A DNA stretch of 32,350 nucleotides from Colwellia sp. (GCF_013215345.1 NZ_JABSOV010000044.1:1-32350); one strand, 5' to 3'. Positions 17,433 to 27,240 are shown, counted from the stretch's first letter. The notes: generated by a model from the sequence alone, not told the origin. Translations and numbers: made by a program.

Positions 17433-18719
17433 CTATTGTTTATCATGATCAACGTTGGATAACATATTAATCATCAATATGTTAGCTGATTTAAAAGCAA
17501 TACGCTTTATCTTGGTGCGATCGGTATTGTCACCCATTTCATAGGTAATAGCATGAACACCAAATTTATCAGAGAAATACTGTTTTGAAACACCCAAACC
17601 AGGGTTGTTACCGGGTCTCAGTACGACGTCAAAATTTGGCATTTGACGATCAAGCTCAGCTAACCAATTCCTGACAAAATAAGCTTTTTCAACACCGTAA
17701 TCAACGGGCATGGTGTAAAAAATATCACTTTTGGTCGAGTGGAAATCTACCGCAAAACGTATTTTTTGTCCCTGACTAACCAATTGTTGCAAGTAGTCAT
17801 TGATCAGGCTAGTTTCAACTTGGCTGAAATCTACCCAGTCACGATTCAAATCTAAGCCATTAGCATTGCTGCGCCAATTACCAGCTTCAACACCATCAGG
17901 GTTGATATTGGGAATAACTAATACGTTATATTTTCTTAGAAAATAATTACTGAGTTCGCTGCTTGATAACAGTGTTTCGACAAAGGGAAAAAGTGCTAGT
18001 GCGCCAGTAACTTCTGGTGGATGTTGACGACCTAAAATAACCACCCACTCGTTAGCATTTTCATTTCGGCTCTCTATTTTATAAATAGGACGCCCTTGTG
18101 TTGATTGTCCTAAAATGCTGTGAGTAAAAGTATTTTTCTCGGTTAATTGTTTGGCCCAATCTACATAGTATTCATTATTAATAATTTCTTGCGCAGCAAT
18201 AGTAATTGGCTTAGCTGATGCCGTCATCTTCATGATTAAGCGCTTGCCCCGAATCTGGTAGTCTTGCAGCTGCCAGGTTTTACCATCACGACTAATTTTC
18301 GGTGGGTAACGATGTTCATCACCACGAACTTTCATGGTAATTTTAATATCAGTATTTTGCTCAGCCTGTACTTTAAAGGCGTACCAAGGGCTTGAGTTTA
18401 TCGGGGTATTTTCAGGAACTAAAACAATTTCAAATTCATTTTCAGCCACGCGTTTACATTCGTCCATGCGACCAGCAGAAAAATCAGCTGTCAACGTTAC
18501 CGGGCCGGCATCACATGATTTATTAGCAATGTTTTCACTGTTAACTTGCTTGCGGACTATTGCAAGTGGTGTCTTATCAGCAGATTGTACCGATTTTTCT
18601 GCTGATTGCTCTGTAGTAGTGGCAACCGCAGGGCTTTCTTTTTCAATAATATGAGGAGATGAACATGCAAACAAGAATAAAGGTAATAACAACGGAGCAG
18701 TTTTCAATAATTTAATCAT
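17433..18719 (-). CDS. M14 zinc carboxypeptidase, lipoprotein
   Basis: A 428-residue lipoprotein (lipobox FLFAC, Cys19) with an N-terminal beta-sandwich (about 50-170) reminiscent of the N-domain of cytosolic carboxypeptidase-like M14 enzymes, then an M14 catalytic domain. All key residues are visible: zinc ligands His233 and Glu236 (RQHPPEVTG) and His327 (VDFHSTKSD), substrate-binding Arg/Asn-Arg in GNWRSN and LDLNRDW, and catalytic Glu394 (TYEMGD). Relatives with this two-domain layout include deglutamylases that trim Glu side chains, but specificity cannot be read from the sequence. The ATG at 18719 is preferred to a TTG at 18728. It lies between the TonB receptor and the deacylase. Confidence 0.85.
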   Translation of the reverse strand: MIKLLKTAPLLLPLFLFACSSPHIIEKESPAVATTTEQSAEKSVQSADKTPLAIVRKQVNSENIANKSCDAGPVTLTADFSAGRMDECKRVAENEFEIVLVPENTPINSSPWYAFKVQAEQNTDIKITMKVRGDEHRYPPKISRDGKTWQLQDYQIRGKRLIMKMTASAKPITIAAQEIINNEYYVDWAKQLTEKNTFTHSILGQSTQGRPIYKIESRNENANEWVVILGRQHPPEVTGALALFPFVETLLSSSELSNYFLRKYNVLVIPNINPDGVEAGNWRSNANGLDLNRDWVDFSQVETSLINDYLQQLVSQGQKIRFAVDFHSTKSDIFYTMPVDYGVEKAYFVRNWLAELDRQMPNFDVVLRPGNNPGLGVSKQYFSDKFGVHAITYEMGDNTDRTKIKRIAFKSANILMINMLSNVDHDKQ

Positions 18720-18750
18720 AATTTTCAAACTATTAGTTGGTTAAAAATAA

Positions 18751-18784
18751 TATGGCTCGACTAGCATTAACTAACCGAGCCATA
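18751..18784 (-). terminator. Hairpin between TonB receptor and M14 genes
   Basis: TATGGCTCG at 18751-18759 pairs perfectly with CGAGCCATA at 18776-18784. On the minus strand the stem is followed by TTATTTTTAA, the layout of an intrinsic terminator. It lies 53 bp past the receptor stop; partial read-through would give high receptor and lower enzyme expression. Confidence 0.65.
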
Positions 18785-18836
18785 ACGTCTATCTCTTACG
18801 TATATCTGATTGAGCTTTTATAGCAAAAAGGAGTGC

Positions 18837-21737
18837 TTAAAAAGTTTTGCTCAAGTTCATGTATAAGTAACGACCACGGTTTGAATGATAATCACCTGAG
18901 TAACCATGCCAGTAATTATCTGCTACTGGTGGCTCTTCATCACCGATATTTCGAACACCTATTCTGATATAAGAACCATCTAAAAGAGTATCATTTGAAA
19001 CCTTGTATGAACCATACACATCGACAGTGGTAAAACTATCTATAGGTAAAAATACTTTTTCATCATCAACTGTCGCGTTTGTACTAGTATCAACAAACTC
19101 ACTAACATAATTTAAGCTAACACCAGCGCCCCAACCATTGAACCGCCAGTTAAGTGAACTTTTAGCGCGCCATTCAGGATTGCCATCTTGTTTGATTAAG
19201 TCACCTACACCGGCAACTTCTACGTCTTCAAGGTTTGGATATTTAACTAAATCTTTTTGGGCTTCAAGTACGGTAGCAGAAAGACTATCAACTGATGTTT
19301 CATATTTAGTTAAATAGGCGGCATTTACGTTAAATTCAAAGTCACCAAATGACGTTTCAAAGTCATACACCACACCGAAATCAAGACCAGACAACTCTTG
19401 GCTTGAGGCATTGATATATCGATTATTTACTTGGCTAGCGACTAAATCTTCATCACGAATAACGTTAGGATTACCAGCACCACCATCTACACGTAAAACA
19501 TAATCGTGTGCTAAAACGGTTTCATAAGGTGCAAGGAAAACCAAATTTTCTTGCTCTATATTCCAATAATCTACAGTAAATGTTAAATTTTCAAGTGGCT
19601 CAAAAATAAGTCCAAAAGAGGTATTTACACTGTCTTCTGGTGCTAGATTAGAGTTACCTTGACGATTATCAATAACAGCATAAGTGTCATCTAATACCGG
19701 ATCATACTTAGAGCTACGACGTGGCATGCTTGCTTCTTCAGAACTTTGTTGTAGGCCAGGTACTTTAAAACCACCCGCATACGATGCTCTCATGCTAAGC
19801 CAATTTGTAGGTTTGTAAAATAATGCGACTTTAGGTTTTAATGCATCACCACCGTCCGAAAAATTTTCATAACGTGCAGCAAGTTGCACTTCTGCATACT
19901 GATCACCACTGTCGATTAATGGCAAGATAAGCTCAGCAAAAACGGAAGTAACACTACGGCTAGCGCTAGCGTCCGTTGTTGCACTACTGCCATATAATGA
20001 ACTTTCATTAACCACACCTTTATAGTCCGTAAAAGGCAAACTACCATCTACATACTTAGAACGGTCACTGGTATAATCTTCATAGCGGTATTCAACACCT
20101 AGAGCAAGGCCAGCATCGCCAGCAGGCATTTCGAAGATCTCGCTATTCGAAGCCTTGAAATCGATTGATGCTAAACTCGTTGTTGAATCAGTGTGAGCTT
20201 GAATTAAAAACTGGTCAGTAATGGATTTCGACACTAATGGTCTATTTCCAATTGTATTTGGATTGTTAATATCACCACCACCAAAGACATTGTATGCGGT
20301 ACTTTCATCGGTAGAGTTTACTGCTTTTTCAAAAGCATTTATATCAATACGGGTACTGGCATCGTTGGTTTCAGCTGCACTATAAAATGCGGCACTTTCC
20401 CAATCCCATTCGCCCATGTAACCTTTAAAACCTGCTAGTACTCGATAACTTGTATCATCAACGGTAACGGTTCTTGGTCCAATATCAGTAGGTCGATATT
20501 TTCGTAAAGTAACTTTTTCGTCAAAAGGGTTATAAAAGGCATCTGCGGCTATGTTAAATCGATGTTTACTACCGTTGTGATTTTGCTCTGACTGATTGGT
20601 AAGTTCCGCTTGGTAATAAATACCTTCCGCAAAAAATTCGACATCATCATTAACTTGATGGGTGAAATGTGTGTAAAAGTTAATTCTTTGTGCATCTGAA
20701 GATAATGGACGTGTAGTACCACGATCAAATTTCACATCTCCACCGGGTTTAGAGCCAGCTGAACCGGAAACACTTTCTCCAACAACACAAACACCATCTA
20801 AACCAAGCGCACCGGATGCTCCGTCTGCACCACCGGCATCACAATCGCCCATACTTTCTGGCTGAAGATGAAATGTTCCGTAAGAAGAACTACTAAACTC
20901 GCCCCAAGGGGTATCACTGCTGCGGTTATCTAATTGACTATCACCAACAAATTCTTCAGGTAAACCAGGGTATTGACGTCTATCATGACTTGCTGAATAT
21001 GGACGTTCTGTTGCCATCATGCCATTTCGGTTGTAAATAGTAACCGAGCCAACTAAATTTGAACGGCCTTCGTTAAGCTCTAAACCACCTAAGTAGCTAA
21101 AGGTTGTTTCATTTAGCGGCGTGCCTTGTGATTCACCGTATCTAAGACTTACCTTACTACCAACATACTCACTATCAAGTGCATAGTTAACCACACCCGC
21201 AATAGCGTCAGAGCCATAAATTGCAGCAGCGCCATCACGTAAAACCTCTAATGAACGCAAGCCTGAAACAGGTAAAGTATTTGAGTTAACCGTATTGACC
21301 GGAACTTTATTAGCGCCTGACTTAGATTGAGTACCTGGGTGATTAACCATACGGCGGCCATTAAGCAATACTAACGTATTACCAGCGCCTAAACCTCGAA
21401 GGTTAAATGAGCCTACATCTCCACGTGCATCATTGACATTAGAAGAACCAGTGGTTTCACCGAAGTTAACTGACCCCATTTGTGGGATAGATCGAAGTAA
21501 TTCATCACCGGACACTGCCGCGGAATTTTCAATGTCAGATGCCGACATTACGGTTATGGGTAAAGTACTCACATCCGCAGCACGTTTAATATTTGAACCG
21601 ACAACAGAAATCCTTTCAATTTCTTCCTCTTTAATTTCTGCTTTTTCTGCAGCAAAGGCAACTTGAGAACTTAGTGCTGTTAGCACGCATAAACTCAAAT
21701 GTGACAGTTTAGACTTAAATATTGATTTATCTCTCAT
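18837..21737 (-). CDS. TonB-dependent outer-membrane receptor
   Basis: A 966-residue outer-membrane receptor. A signal peptide (MRDKSIFKSKLSH..., cleavage after VAFA) is followed by a plug domain (about 35-170) with LLRSIPQMG, SFNLRGLGAGNTLVLLNGRR and LRDGAAAIYGSDAIAGVVNY. A beta-barrel follows, with the TonB-box-2-like end region and a terminal Phe (YMNLSKTF). There is no FecA-like signalling domain. The layout is that of the large nutrient receptors of marine Alteromonadales that import oligomers. The ATG at 21737 is chosen because GGTGG is well spaced from it but abuts the alternative at 21746. It precedes two periplasmic lipoprotein hydrolases, so the substrate is probably a peptide-like or acyl-amino-acid compound; an operator dyad lies about 135 bp upstream. 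Confidence 0.92.
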   Translation of the reverse strand: MRDKSIFKSKLSHLSLCVLTALSSQVAFAAEKAEIKEEEIERISVVGSNIKRAADVSTLPITVMSASDIENSAAVSGDELLRSIPQMGSVNFGETTGSSNVNDARGDVGSFNLRGLGAGNTLVLLNGRRMVNHPGTQSKSGANKVPVNTVNSNTLPVSGLRSLEVLRDGAAAIYGSDAIAGVVNYALDSEYVGSKVSLRYGESQGTPLNETTFSYLGGLELNEGRSNLVGSVTIYNRNGMMATERPYSASHDRRQYPGLPEEFVGDSQLDNRSSDTPWGEFSSSSYGTFHLQPESMGDCDAGGADGASGALGLDGVCVVGESVSGSAGSKPGGDVKFDRGTTRPLSSDAQRINFYTHFTHQVNDDVEFFAEGIYYQAELTNQSEQNHNGSKHRFNIAADAFYNPFDEKVTLRKYRPTDIGPRTVTVDDTSYRVLAGFKGYMGEWDWESAAFYSAAETNDASTRIDINAFEKAVNSTDESTAYNVFGGGDINNPNTIGNRPLVSKSITDQFLIQAHTDSTTSLASIDFKASNSEIFEMPAGDAGLALGVEYRYEDYTSDRSKYVDGSLPFTDYKGVVNESSLYGSSATTDASASRSVTSVFAELILPLIDSGDQYAEVQLAARYENFSDGGDALKPKVALFYKPTNWLSMRASYAGGFKVPGLQQSSEEASMPRRSSKYDPVLDDTYAVIDNRQGNSNLAPEDSVNTSFGLIFEPLENLTFTVDYWNIEQENLVFLAPYETVLAHDYVLRVDGGAGNPNVIRDEDLVASQVNNRYINASSQELSGLDFGVVYDFETSFGDFEFNVNAAYLTKYETSVDSLSATVLEAQKDLVKYPNLEDVEVAGVGDLIKQDGNPEWRAKSSLNWRFNGWGAGVSLNYVSEFVDTSTNATVDDEKVFLPIDSFTTVDVYGSYKVSNDTLLDGSYIRIGVRNIGDEEPPVADNYWHGYSGDYHSNRGRYLYMNLSKTF

Positions 21738-21869
21738 GACATCCACCGTTGTAATTTAGCTTGTTTTATAATTGTCAGGTTATTAGCTACCTGATCATTT
21801 AGTTACGTTTCATTCACCTTAACCATGAACTTAAATTACAAGGTTAACAATTAACGCTTTATTGCTGCC

Positions 21870-21888
21870 CTATAACCTTGGGTTATAG
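21870..21888. promoter_or_regulatory. Perfect copy of the shared operator dyad (TonB receptor)
   Basis: CTATAACC-TTG-GGTTATAG is a perfect 8+3+8 palindrome with T-N11-A core TAACCTTGGGTTA at 21873-21885. It lies about 135 bp before the receptor start codon. It is the clearest member of the set at 8311, 12440, 21873, 27107 and 29971. Confidence 0.8.
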
Positions 21889-21901
21889 CCTGACTTTATC
21901 T

Positions 21902-21949
21902 CGGCGTGATCCTAGGTGTAATACTCGGCGTAATACTCGGCGTAATAAA
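21902..21949. repeat. 12-bp tandem repeat in the TonB receptor promoter region
   Basis: About four head-to-tail units of a 12-13-bp sequence: TCGGCGTGATCCT, AGGTGTAATACT, CGGCGTAATACT, CGGCGTAATAAA. The last two and a half are nearly exact. It sits just beyond the operator dyad relative to the receptor gene. Confidence 0.65.
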
Positions 21950-22082
21950 GACTGTTTTTAGCCTAACAGAGCATCAATAAAATGAATTTATAGAGGATTT
22001 AATAAACAGAGGATGCGTGTTTTAACGCTATTGAACTTAACTATTAAAAAGTACTAAGAACACCATAGCAGACTAGGCGGAA

Positions 22083-22113
22083 TCTATCACTGCTTAAACA
22101 AGCAAGTGATAGA
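22083..22113 (-). terminator. Hairpin downstream of glutamate dehydrogenase gene
   Basis: TCTATCACT-GCTT pairs with AAGC-a-AGTGATAGA (one bulged base), 46 bp past the stop codon. No T-run follows on the minus strand, so it may be a 3'-end stem rather than a strict intrinsic terminator. Confidence 0.45.
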
Positions 22114-22158
22114 TAATTGTTAAAGAATTCAAAATTAAGCGGTCAGTTAAGCGCGTAA

Positions 22159-25100
22159 TTAAGCAAGTAAAGTTCTTAATTGACGGTTAGCAAAATAGAG
22201 TTTATCTATGTGCACTTTACCGCTGTTCTTTAAATCATCAAGCACGCTATTTATCCTATTTAACGCTGAGCACTTGTCTTTTGACCACAGCTCAATAGCG
22301 ATTTCAGCCGGCTCATTTCGATTACTGTTAATTACATTTACCACCAGTTTTTCTCGAATTTCGAGTAAATCAAGTAATAAACTAAAGCGCGCTAACCTTG
22401 ACCAATGATCTTTCGCCGGCACCCGCTCTGTTTGCTCTATTAACCAGGCAAGACCGAGCAAGTTACTTATTTTACAGTAACAGGGCAAAATTTCAGTCAC
22501 CGTTAACTTGAGCTCAAACGCAGTTTTGACAATGTCACAGAACACCACGCTAGAAACTTTTAACTGATGAATTTTATCAACCAAAGCTTGAGCTTCACCC
22601 TCGCTCTCAAGTTGATAGAGTGACTCATCAACCGGTGAGAATGGTAGGCTAATGTCGTCACCATTAAGCTGCTGTAAGGTATGTAACCCAGGTGTAAAGC
22701 GCTGTACTATGCTAGCGATACTTTCATCTGCATTAGCGTGGTTAATAAACCAAATAGCCATTAGACGATAAAAACGCTGGACTTCTATCATCATCTTAAT
22801 TTGAATCTGCGCTGAAACACACCCTTGTAGCGCTTCTATTTGATGCCAAATATCATCCAAAGCAAACACTTCTTTGGCAATAATAAACGCTTTGACAATT
22901 TCGGCGATAGTTGCGCCGGTCTGCTCTCTTACCGCATGTATACCGCCACGGTTGAAAATTTCATTGGCGATACTGGTGGCAATAATTTGTTTGGCTAACG
23001 GATGATTAATAATCTCTGCTTGGTATTCATTGGCCAAGATGACAGGAAACGCCGATAATAAGTATTTTTTGAAGTAGCTATCGGTTATTAAATGCTGCTC
23101 TTTTAATAAGGCATCATGCACATCCATTTTTGAATAAGCCATCAACACCGCTAACTCAGGTCGAGTTAGCCCTTGCTGAGCAATAACTCTTGCTTGCAAC
23201 TCTTCGTCATCGGGTAAGTACTCTAATTCACGGTTTAAACCGATGCTATTGACCAAGTATTGGCTTAAACGGGTAAAACTATCAAAATGAGATTGGCTAT
23301 TCGCTTCATCGATACTTAATGCTTGCGCTTGATAATAATTATTACGCAATACCATAGCGCCAACTTCGTCAGTCATCGATGCTAATAAGGCATCACGCTG
23401 TGTTTTAGTCATGTTTTGCTTATCAACTAAGCCATTGAGCAATATTTTAATATTTACTTCAGCGTCTGAACAATTAACGCCAGCGGAGTTATCAACCGCA
23501 TCGGTATTAATTTTACCGCCGCCTTTAGAAAACTCTATTCGGGCCAGTTGACTACAACCTAAGTTTCCGCCTTCACCAATGACCTTACAGCGTAATTCAT
23601 TACCATTAACACGCAACAAGTCGTTAGCTTTGTCCCCTACTTCGGTATTAATTTCACTACTGGCTTTAACATAAGTGCCTATACCGCCAAACCAGAGTAA
23701 ATCGGCCTGACAGAGTAAAACATGACGAATCAAGTCATTTGGAGACAGTCGTTCAACCTTACTATCTATATTAAGTAACTGTTTTATTTGTGCTGTTAAT
23801 GGAATGTGTTTAACCGAGCGACTGAAAATACCACCGCCAGCAGAAATTAAGGACTTATCATAATCCTGCCATGAGGAACGATCCAGCTGGTAAAGTCTAC
23901 TGCGCTCGACATAACTCAAGGGGCTATCAGGTGTTGGGTCGATAAATATATCCCGGTGGTCAAAAGCCGCTACTAGATTTATCGTTTTTGAAGACAACAT
24001 GCCATTACCAAAGACATCGCCAGACATATCACCGATTCCAATAACACTGATTTCATCTTGTTGCACATCAATAGCCATCTCGTTAAAATGTCGCTGCACT
24101 GACACCCAAGCACCCTTGGCAGTTATACCCATTTTTTTATGATCGTAGCCAACACTGCCACCCGAGGCAAAAGCATCGCCGAGCCAAAAGCCATAATCGT
24201 CAGCGAGGGCATTAGCAATATCGGAAAAGGTTGCCGTGCCTTTATCTGCAGCGACAACTAAATAGCTATCATCGCCATCAAAACAAACCACATCTTTCGG
24301 CTTAACTATGCCGTCAGCGGTATTATTGTCGGTTAGGTCTAATAACGCTGAGATAAACACCTTATAACAACTTATGCCTTCGTTAAGAATACTTTCGCGT
24401 GTGCCGTTAACGGGCAGTTTCTTAGAGACAAAGCCGCCTTTAGCGCCTTGTGGCACAATAACAACATTTTTAACTTGCTGCGCTTTTACTAAACCCAAAA
24501 TTTCAGTTCTAAAGTCTTCTTGCCTATCAGACCAACGTAAACCACCACGAGAAACAGGACCAAACCTTAAATGCACACCTTCAACTTGCGGCGCATAAAC
24601 AAAGGTTTCAACATAAGGTCTAGGTTGCGGCGCATCATCAATTTCACCACTGCGAATTTTAAAGCTACAGTAATGTTTATGCTCGCCACTTGGAGTAACT
24701 TGATAGAAATTAGTTCTTATGGTGGCTGAAATGGCAGCAATAAAGTTACGGAGAATTCTGTCATGGTCAATTTTTGTTACCGTACTGAGACTTGCTAATA
24801 ACTCGCCTTTGATAACCTCAGTCATGGCATTACGTTGATCAATTGAGTCATCAGTTAAGGCAAAGCGTGCTTCGAATAAGTTGATGAGACCATGGACAAT
24901 CTCAGGGTAATTAAGCAAGGCTTGTTGGAAGTACTCTTCGGAGTAACCTAAACCTAATTGACGTAAGTATTTACCGTAAGCGCGAATAATAACAATTTGC
25001 CTGATACTGAGATCAGCACCAAGTAATAACTTGTTATAGCCATCACTTTCAATGCTACCGGCCCACACTTGTGCCAATGCGTACTCAAGATTAATTTTTA

Positions 25101-26904
25101 ATGCATCAATATCGGTATCTTCATTAGGATACTCAAGGGTATAACTATAAACTTTGCTACTAGTATTGCTAATTGAACAGCTGACATGAAAGCTAAATTC
25201 ATCGACAGGTCTGAAACCAAACTGCTCTAAAAAAGGAATAGAATCACTTAAAGCAATGCTTTGCTCTAAAGTATATATATTTAAGGTAAGCTCACTTTTA
25301 CTTTGTGCTGAGCGGTAAACTTGAAACTGATAAACATTGTCAGAAGTTAAACACTCAATGTTCTTTATTGCTCTTATGGCTTGTTTAGCAGAAAAGTGCT
25401 CTCTATAAGTTTTCGAAAAAGCATTGCTATATTTCTTAACTAACAAGTTTGCTTGCTGGCCCTGCCACAATTGCGAGATCAGTGTAGTTAAATTCTCATT
25501 CCAACTTTGTGTTTTAGACTCAATACTTGCTATCAAGGCGCTGAGATCGACTTCATTTTTAAGGCAAGCACCTTTTTTAACAATAAAATGCCACTGCGCG
25601 AGGTAGTTATCATTTAGCATTGAACGACGAGATAAGATTTCACCTTGATAAGCCCCGGCTAACTCACTTTCAATTTCATCACGTAAATCGGTACAAAATG
25701 CGTCTTTAGAAACAAATACCAGTACTGACACTTGTTCATTTAAATCATTCTCCCTAATAAAAACGCCTGATTTACTTCTTACATTTAGGTTATGAATGCT
25801 CTTCGCTAAAACAAGCAGTTGCGCAACGCTACTTTCATATAACTCTCTTTTGGGTAACACCGCGAGAATATGGGTGAAATTACGATAGTCGTGGCTATCT
25901 ACTTTCAAGCACAGCTGTTGTAAAACTTGTGCTAACTTAGCCTGTAAAAAAGGGATTTTGTTGGGTTGTAAATTATTAGCGACTTGCGTGAATAATCCCG
26001 AAAACTGATGAACAGCAATTAAATCACCCTGCTGAGAAAATTCCTTAACACTGATTAAATCAAGGTAATCATGGCGATGAATTGTTGATTTTACTAATGA
26101 CTTACTGACCATCAATGGCTTGCTGTCAGCAACAAACCGGCTAAATTCTACCGGTGAAAGTGTTAAAGCCTCAGTCTTAATCGCGACATCATCATGAAAG
26201 GTGCCCAAACAGCCTCTAGCTGGTTCCGCGTTACCTTTAGCGTTTGTTTTTATATAGTTATAACCCATAAAAACAAAGTGTTGCTGACAAAGCCAAGTTA
26301 AAAACGTTTCAGTATCATTATCTGCTAAATCAGCTGACTTATGGTTAATACCTTTAGTTTTGACCATCATTAACGGCCAATCTTGCGTTACTCTAGCGAT
26401 ATCTGCCAATAATTTTTGGATAGTTTCAACGAGTTCGCCAACCACTATTGGCTCTAGTTGATTAGCTAGCTCTATGTATAAAATGGACTCGTCTCGACCA
26501 GCATCTACTGCTTTACAGGTACCATCGAAAATATGAGTTCGATTAACAACAGGATGTAAAAACACATTTATTTTATAACCCTGTGCTTTTAATAACGCCG
26601 AAATAGAATCAACAATAAAGGCTTTGTCATCGGTAATAATATGAATGACTGAGCCTGCAACCAACACACCTTGTTGTTGTCTATTTTCGATGACAACTTT
26701 ATTTTCATTGCTGTTACGATCAGCAAAGGATTGCCATAATATCAAAGCGGTTTGATAACGCTGTGAGGTTGATAGCATTTGTAAATCAACACTGAGTAAG
26801 CTGTTAAAAATTTGCTGAGAAAAACGTTCAAAAGCAGTTATATCTGCCTCAGGGTAGCTTTCATTAATATAACGACATAATTCTAAATCAGTAGCGACAG
26901 TCAC
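22159..26904 (-). CDS. gdhB: NAD-specific glutamate dehydrogenase (large, ~180-kDa type)
   Basis: A 1581-residue protein of the large bacterial NAD-GDH family (characterised in Streptomyces and Pseudomonas, about 1600 residues). The long N-terminal half carries the regulatory ACT-like segments, and the catalytic domain lies about 740-1250. It shows VEGVHLRFGPVSRGGLRWSD and PQGAKGGFVSKK with Lys822 in the glutamate-binding region, then the dinucleotide-binding part (IGIGDMSGDVFGNGML) and GEGGNLGCSQLARIEF. It oxidatively deaminates L-glutamate to 2-oxoglutarate and ammonia, a catabolic enzyme. The start is GTG (AAGG nine bases upstream). It is divergent from the decarboxylase-gltS pair, so glutamate uptake and breakdown share a control region. 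Confidence 0.93.
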   Translation of the reverse strand: MTVATDLELCRYINESYPEADITAFERFSQQIFNSLLSVDLQMLSTSQRYQTALILWQSFADRNSNENKVVIENRQQQGVLVAGSVIHIITDDKAFIVDSISALLKAQGYKINVFLHPVVNRTHIFDGTCKAVDAGRDESILYIELANQLEPIVVGELVETIQKLLADIARVTQDWPLMMVKTKGINHKSADLADNDTETFLTWLCQQHFVFMGYNYIKTNAKGNAEPARGCLGTFHDDVAIKTEALTLSPVEFSRFVADSKPLMVSKSLVKSTIHRHDYLDLISVKEFSQQGDLIAVHQFSGLFTQVANNLQPNKIPFLQAKLAQVLQQLCLKVDSHDYRNFTHILAVLPKRELYESSVAQLLVLAKSIHNLNVRSKSGVFIRENDLNEQVSVLVFVSKDAFCTDLRDEIESELAGAYQGEILSRRSMLNDNYLAQWHFIVKKGACLKNEVDLSALIASIESKTQSWNENLTTLISQLWQGQQANLLVKKYSNAFSKTYREHFSAKQAIRAIKNIECLTSDNVYQFQVYRSAQSKSELTLNIYTLEQSIALSDSIPFLEQFGFRPVDEFSFHVSCSISNTSSKVYSYTLEYPNEDTDIDALKINLEYALAQVWAGSIESDGYNKLLLGADLSIRQIVIIRAYGKYLRQLGLGYSEEYFQQALLNYPEIVHGLINLFEARFALTDDSIDQRNAMTEVIKGELLASLSTVTKIDHDRILRNFIAAISATIRTNFYQVTPSGEHKHYCSFKIRSGEIDDAPQPRPYVETFVYAPQVEGVHLRFGPVSRGGLRWSDRQEDFRTEILGLVKAQQVKNVVIVPQGAKGGFVSKKLPVNGTRESILNEGISCYKVFISALLDLTDNNTADGIVKPKDVVCFDGDDSYLVVAADKGTATFSDIANALADDYGFWLGDAFASGGSVGYDHKKMGITAKGAWVSVQRHFNEMAIDVQQDEISVIGIGDMSGDVFGNGMLSSKTINLVAAFDHRDIFIDPTPDSPLSYVERSRLYQLDRSSWQDYDKSLISAGGGIFSRSVKHIPLTAQIKQLLNIDSKVERLSPNDLIRHVLLCQADLLWFGGIGTYVKASSEINTEVGDKANDLLRVNGNELRCKVIGEGGNLGCSQLARIEFSKGGGKINTDAVDNSAGVNCSDAEVNIKILLNGLVDKQNMTKTQRDALLASMTDEVGAMVLRNNYYQAQALSIDEANSQSHFDSFTRLSQYLVNSIGLNRELEYLPDDEELQARVIAQQGLTRPELAVLMAYSKMDVHDALLKEQHLITDSYFKKYLLSAFPVILANEYQAEIINHPLAKQIIATSIANEIFNRGGIHAVREQTGATIAEIVKAFIIAKEVFALDDIWHQIEALQGCVSAQIQIKMMIEVQRFYRLMAIWFINHANADESIASIVQRFTPGLHTLQQLNGDDISLPFSPVDESLYQLESEGEAQALVDKIHQLKVSSVVFCDIVKTAFELKLTVTEILPCYCKISNLLGLAWLIEQTERVPAKDHWSRLARFSLLLDLLEIREKLVVNVINSNRNEPAEIAIELWSKDKCSALNRINSVLDDLKNSGKVHIDKLYFANRQLRTLLA

Positions 26905-26959
26905 GATAAATTGCCTTAATTGGTATTATAAGAGTCCTTCCCTTCAGGGAGAAAGATGC

Positions 26960-27012
26960 TATAGCCAGTTGATTTATCCACTGGCTATAAACAAAAGCCT
27001 AGCCAGTGGCTG
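26960..27012. repeat. Inverted and repeated AGCCAGT elements upstream of GDH
   Basis: TATAGCCAGT (26960-26969) and ACTGGCTATA (26980-26989) form a perfect 10-bp inverted repeat with a 10-base spacer; AGCCAGTGGCT follows at about 27002-27012 as a third, self-symmetric copy. It lies 55-108 bp before the GTG of the GDH gene, suited to an operator or a leader hairpin. Confidence 0.6.
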
Positions 27013-27103
27013 ATTTCCAGGCAAATTCATTTTGTTGACCAAGGTATAACCAAACGTTGTAGTTACTTCGCGTGATTTTATTACAAGCGCTTTCAACTAG
27101 AGC

Positions 27104-27122
27104 ACATAACCCTAAGTTATTA
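27104..27122. promoter_or_regulatory. Shared operator dyad upstream of decarboxylase
   Basis: CATAACC-CTA-AGTTATT, with T-N11-A core at 27107-27119, matches the shared dyad with one changed base in the right GGTTAT half-site. It lies about 120 bp before the decarboxylase ATG and about 200 bp before the GDH start, so it could serve either or both. Confidence 0.65.
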
Positions 27123-27240
27123 CCTAGCAAAGATTAACTAATACCCATTTTCATATTGTTACATTATCTTAAAGGTATCGAAGAAGAATCATCTGTTATT
27201 GCAACAGTGGCATGTTTCCTTAATTGAAAAAGATACCCAT

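Larger units (their letters stand above)
21738..22158. other. Long promoter region of the TonB receptor
   Basis: This 420-bp gap holds the perfect operator dyad (21870-21888), a short 12-bp tandem repeat (about 21902-21949) and, next to the end of the glutamate dehydrogenase gene, a hairpin (22083-22113). A second, looser inverted pair, TTAACC (about 21820) and GGTTAA (about 21842), lies between the dyad and the receptor start and could be a secondary contact site. No ORF with a ribosome binding site was seen. Confidence 0.55.
26905..27240. other. Divergent control region between glutamate dehydrogenase and decarboxylase
   Basis: This gap holds a hairpin family on the GDH side (26960-27012) and a copy of the shared operator on the decarboxylase side (27107-27119). 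A lone half-site, GGTATAACC, lies near 27042. No additional ORF is convincing; an in-frame TTG near 27199 would extend the decarboxylase N-terminus by 14 residues but lacks a ribosome binding site. Confidence 0.55.
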
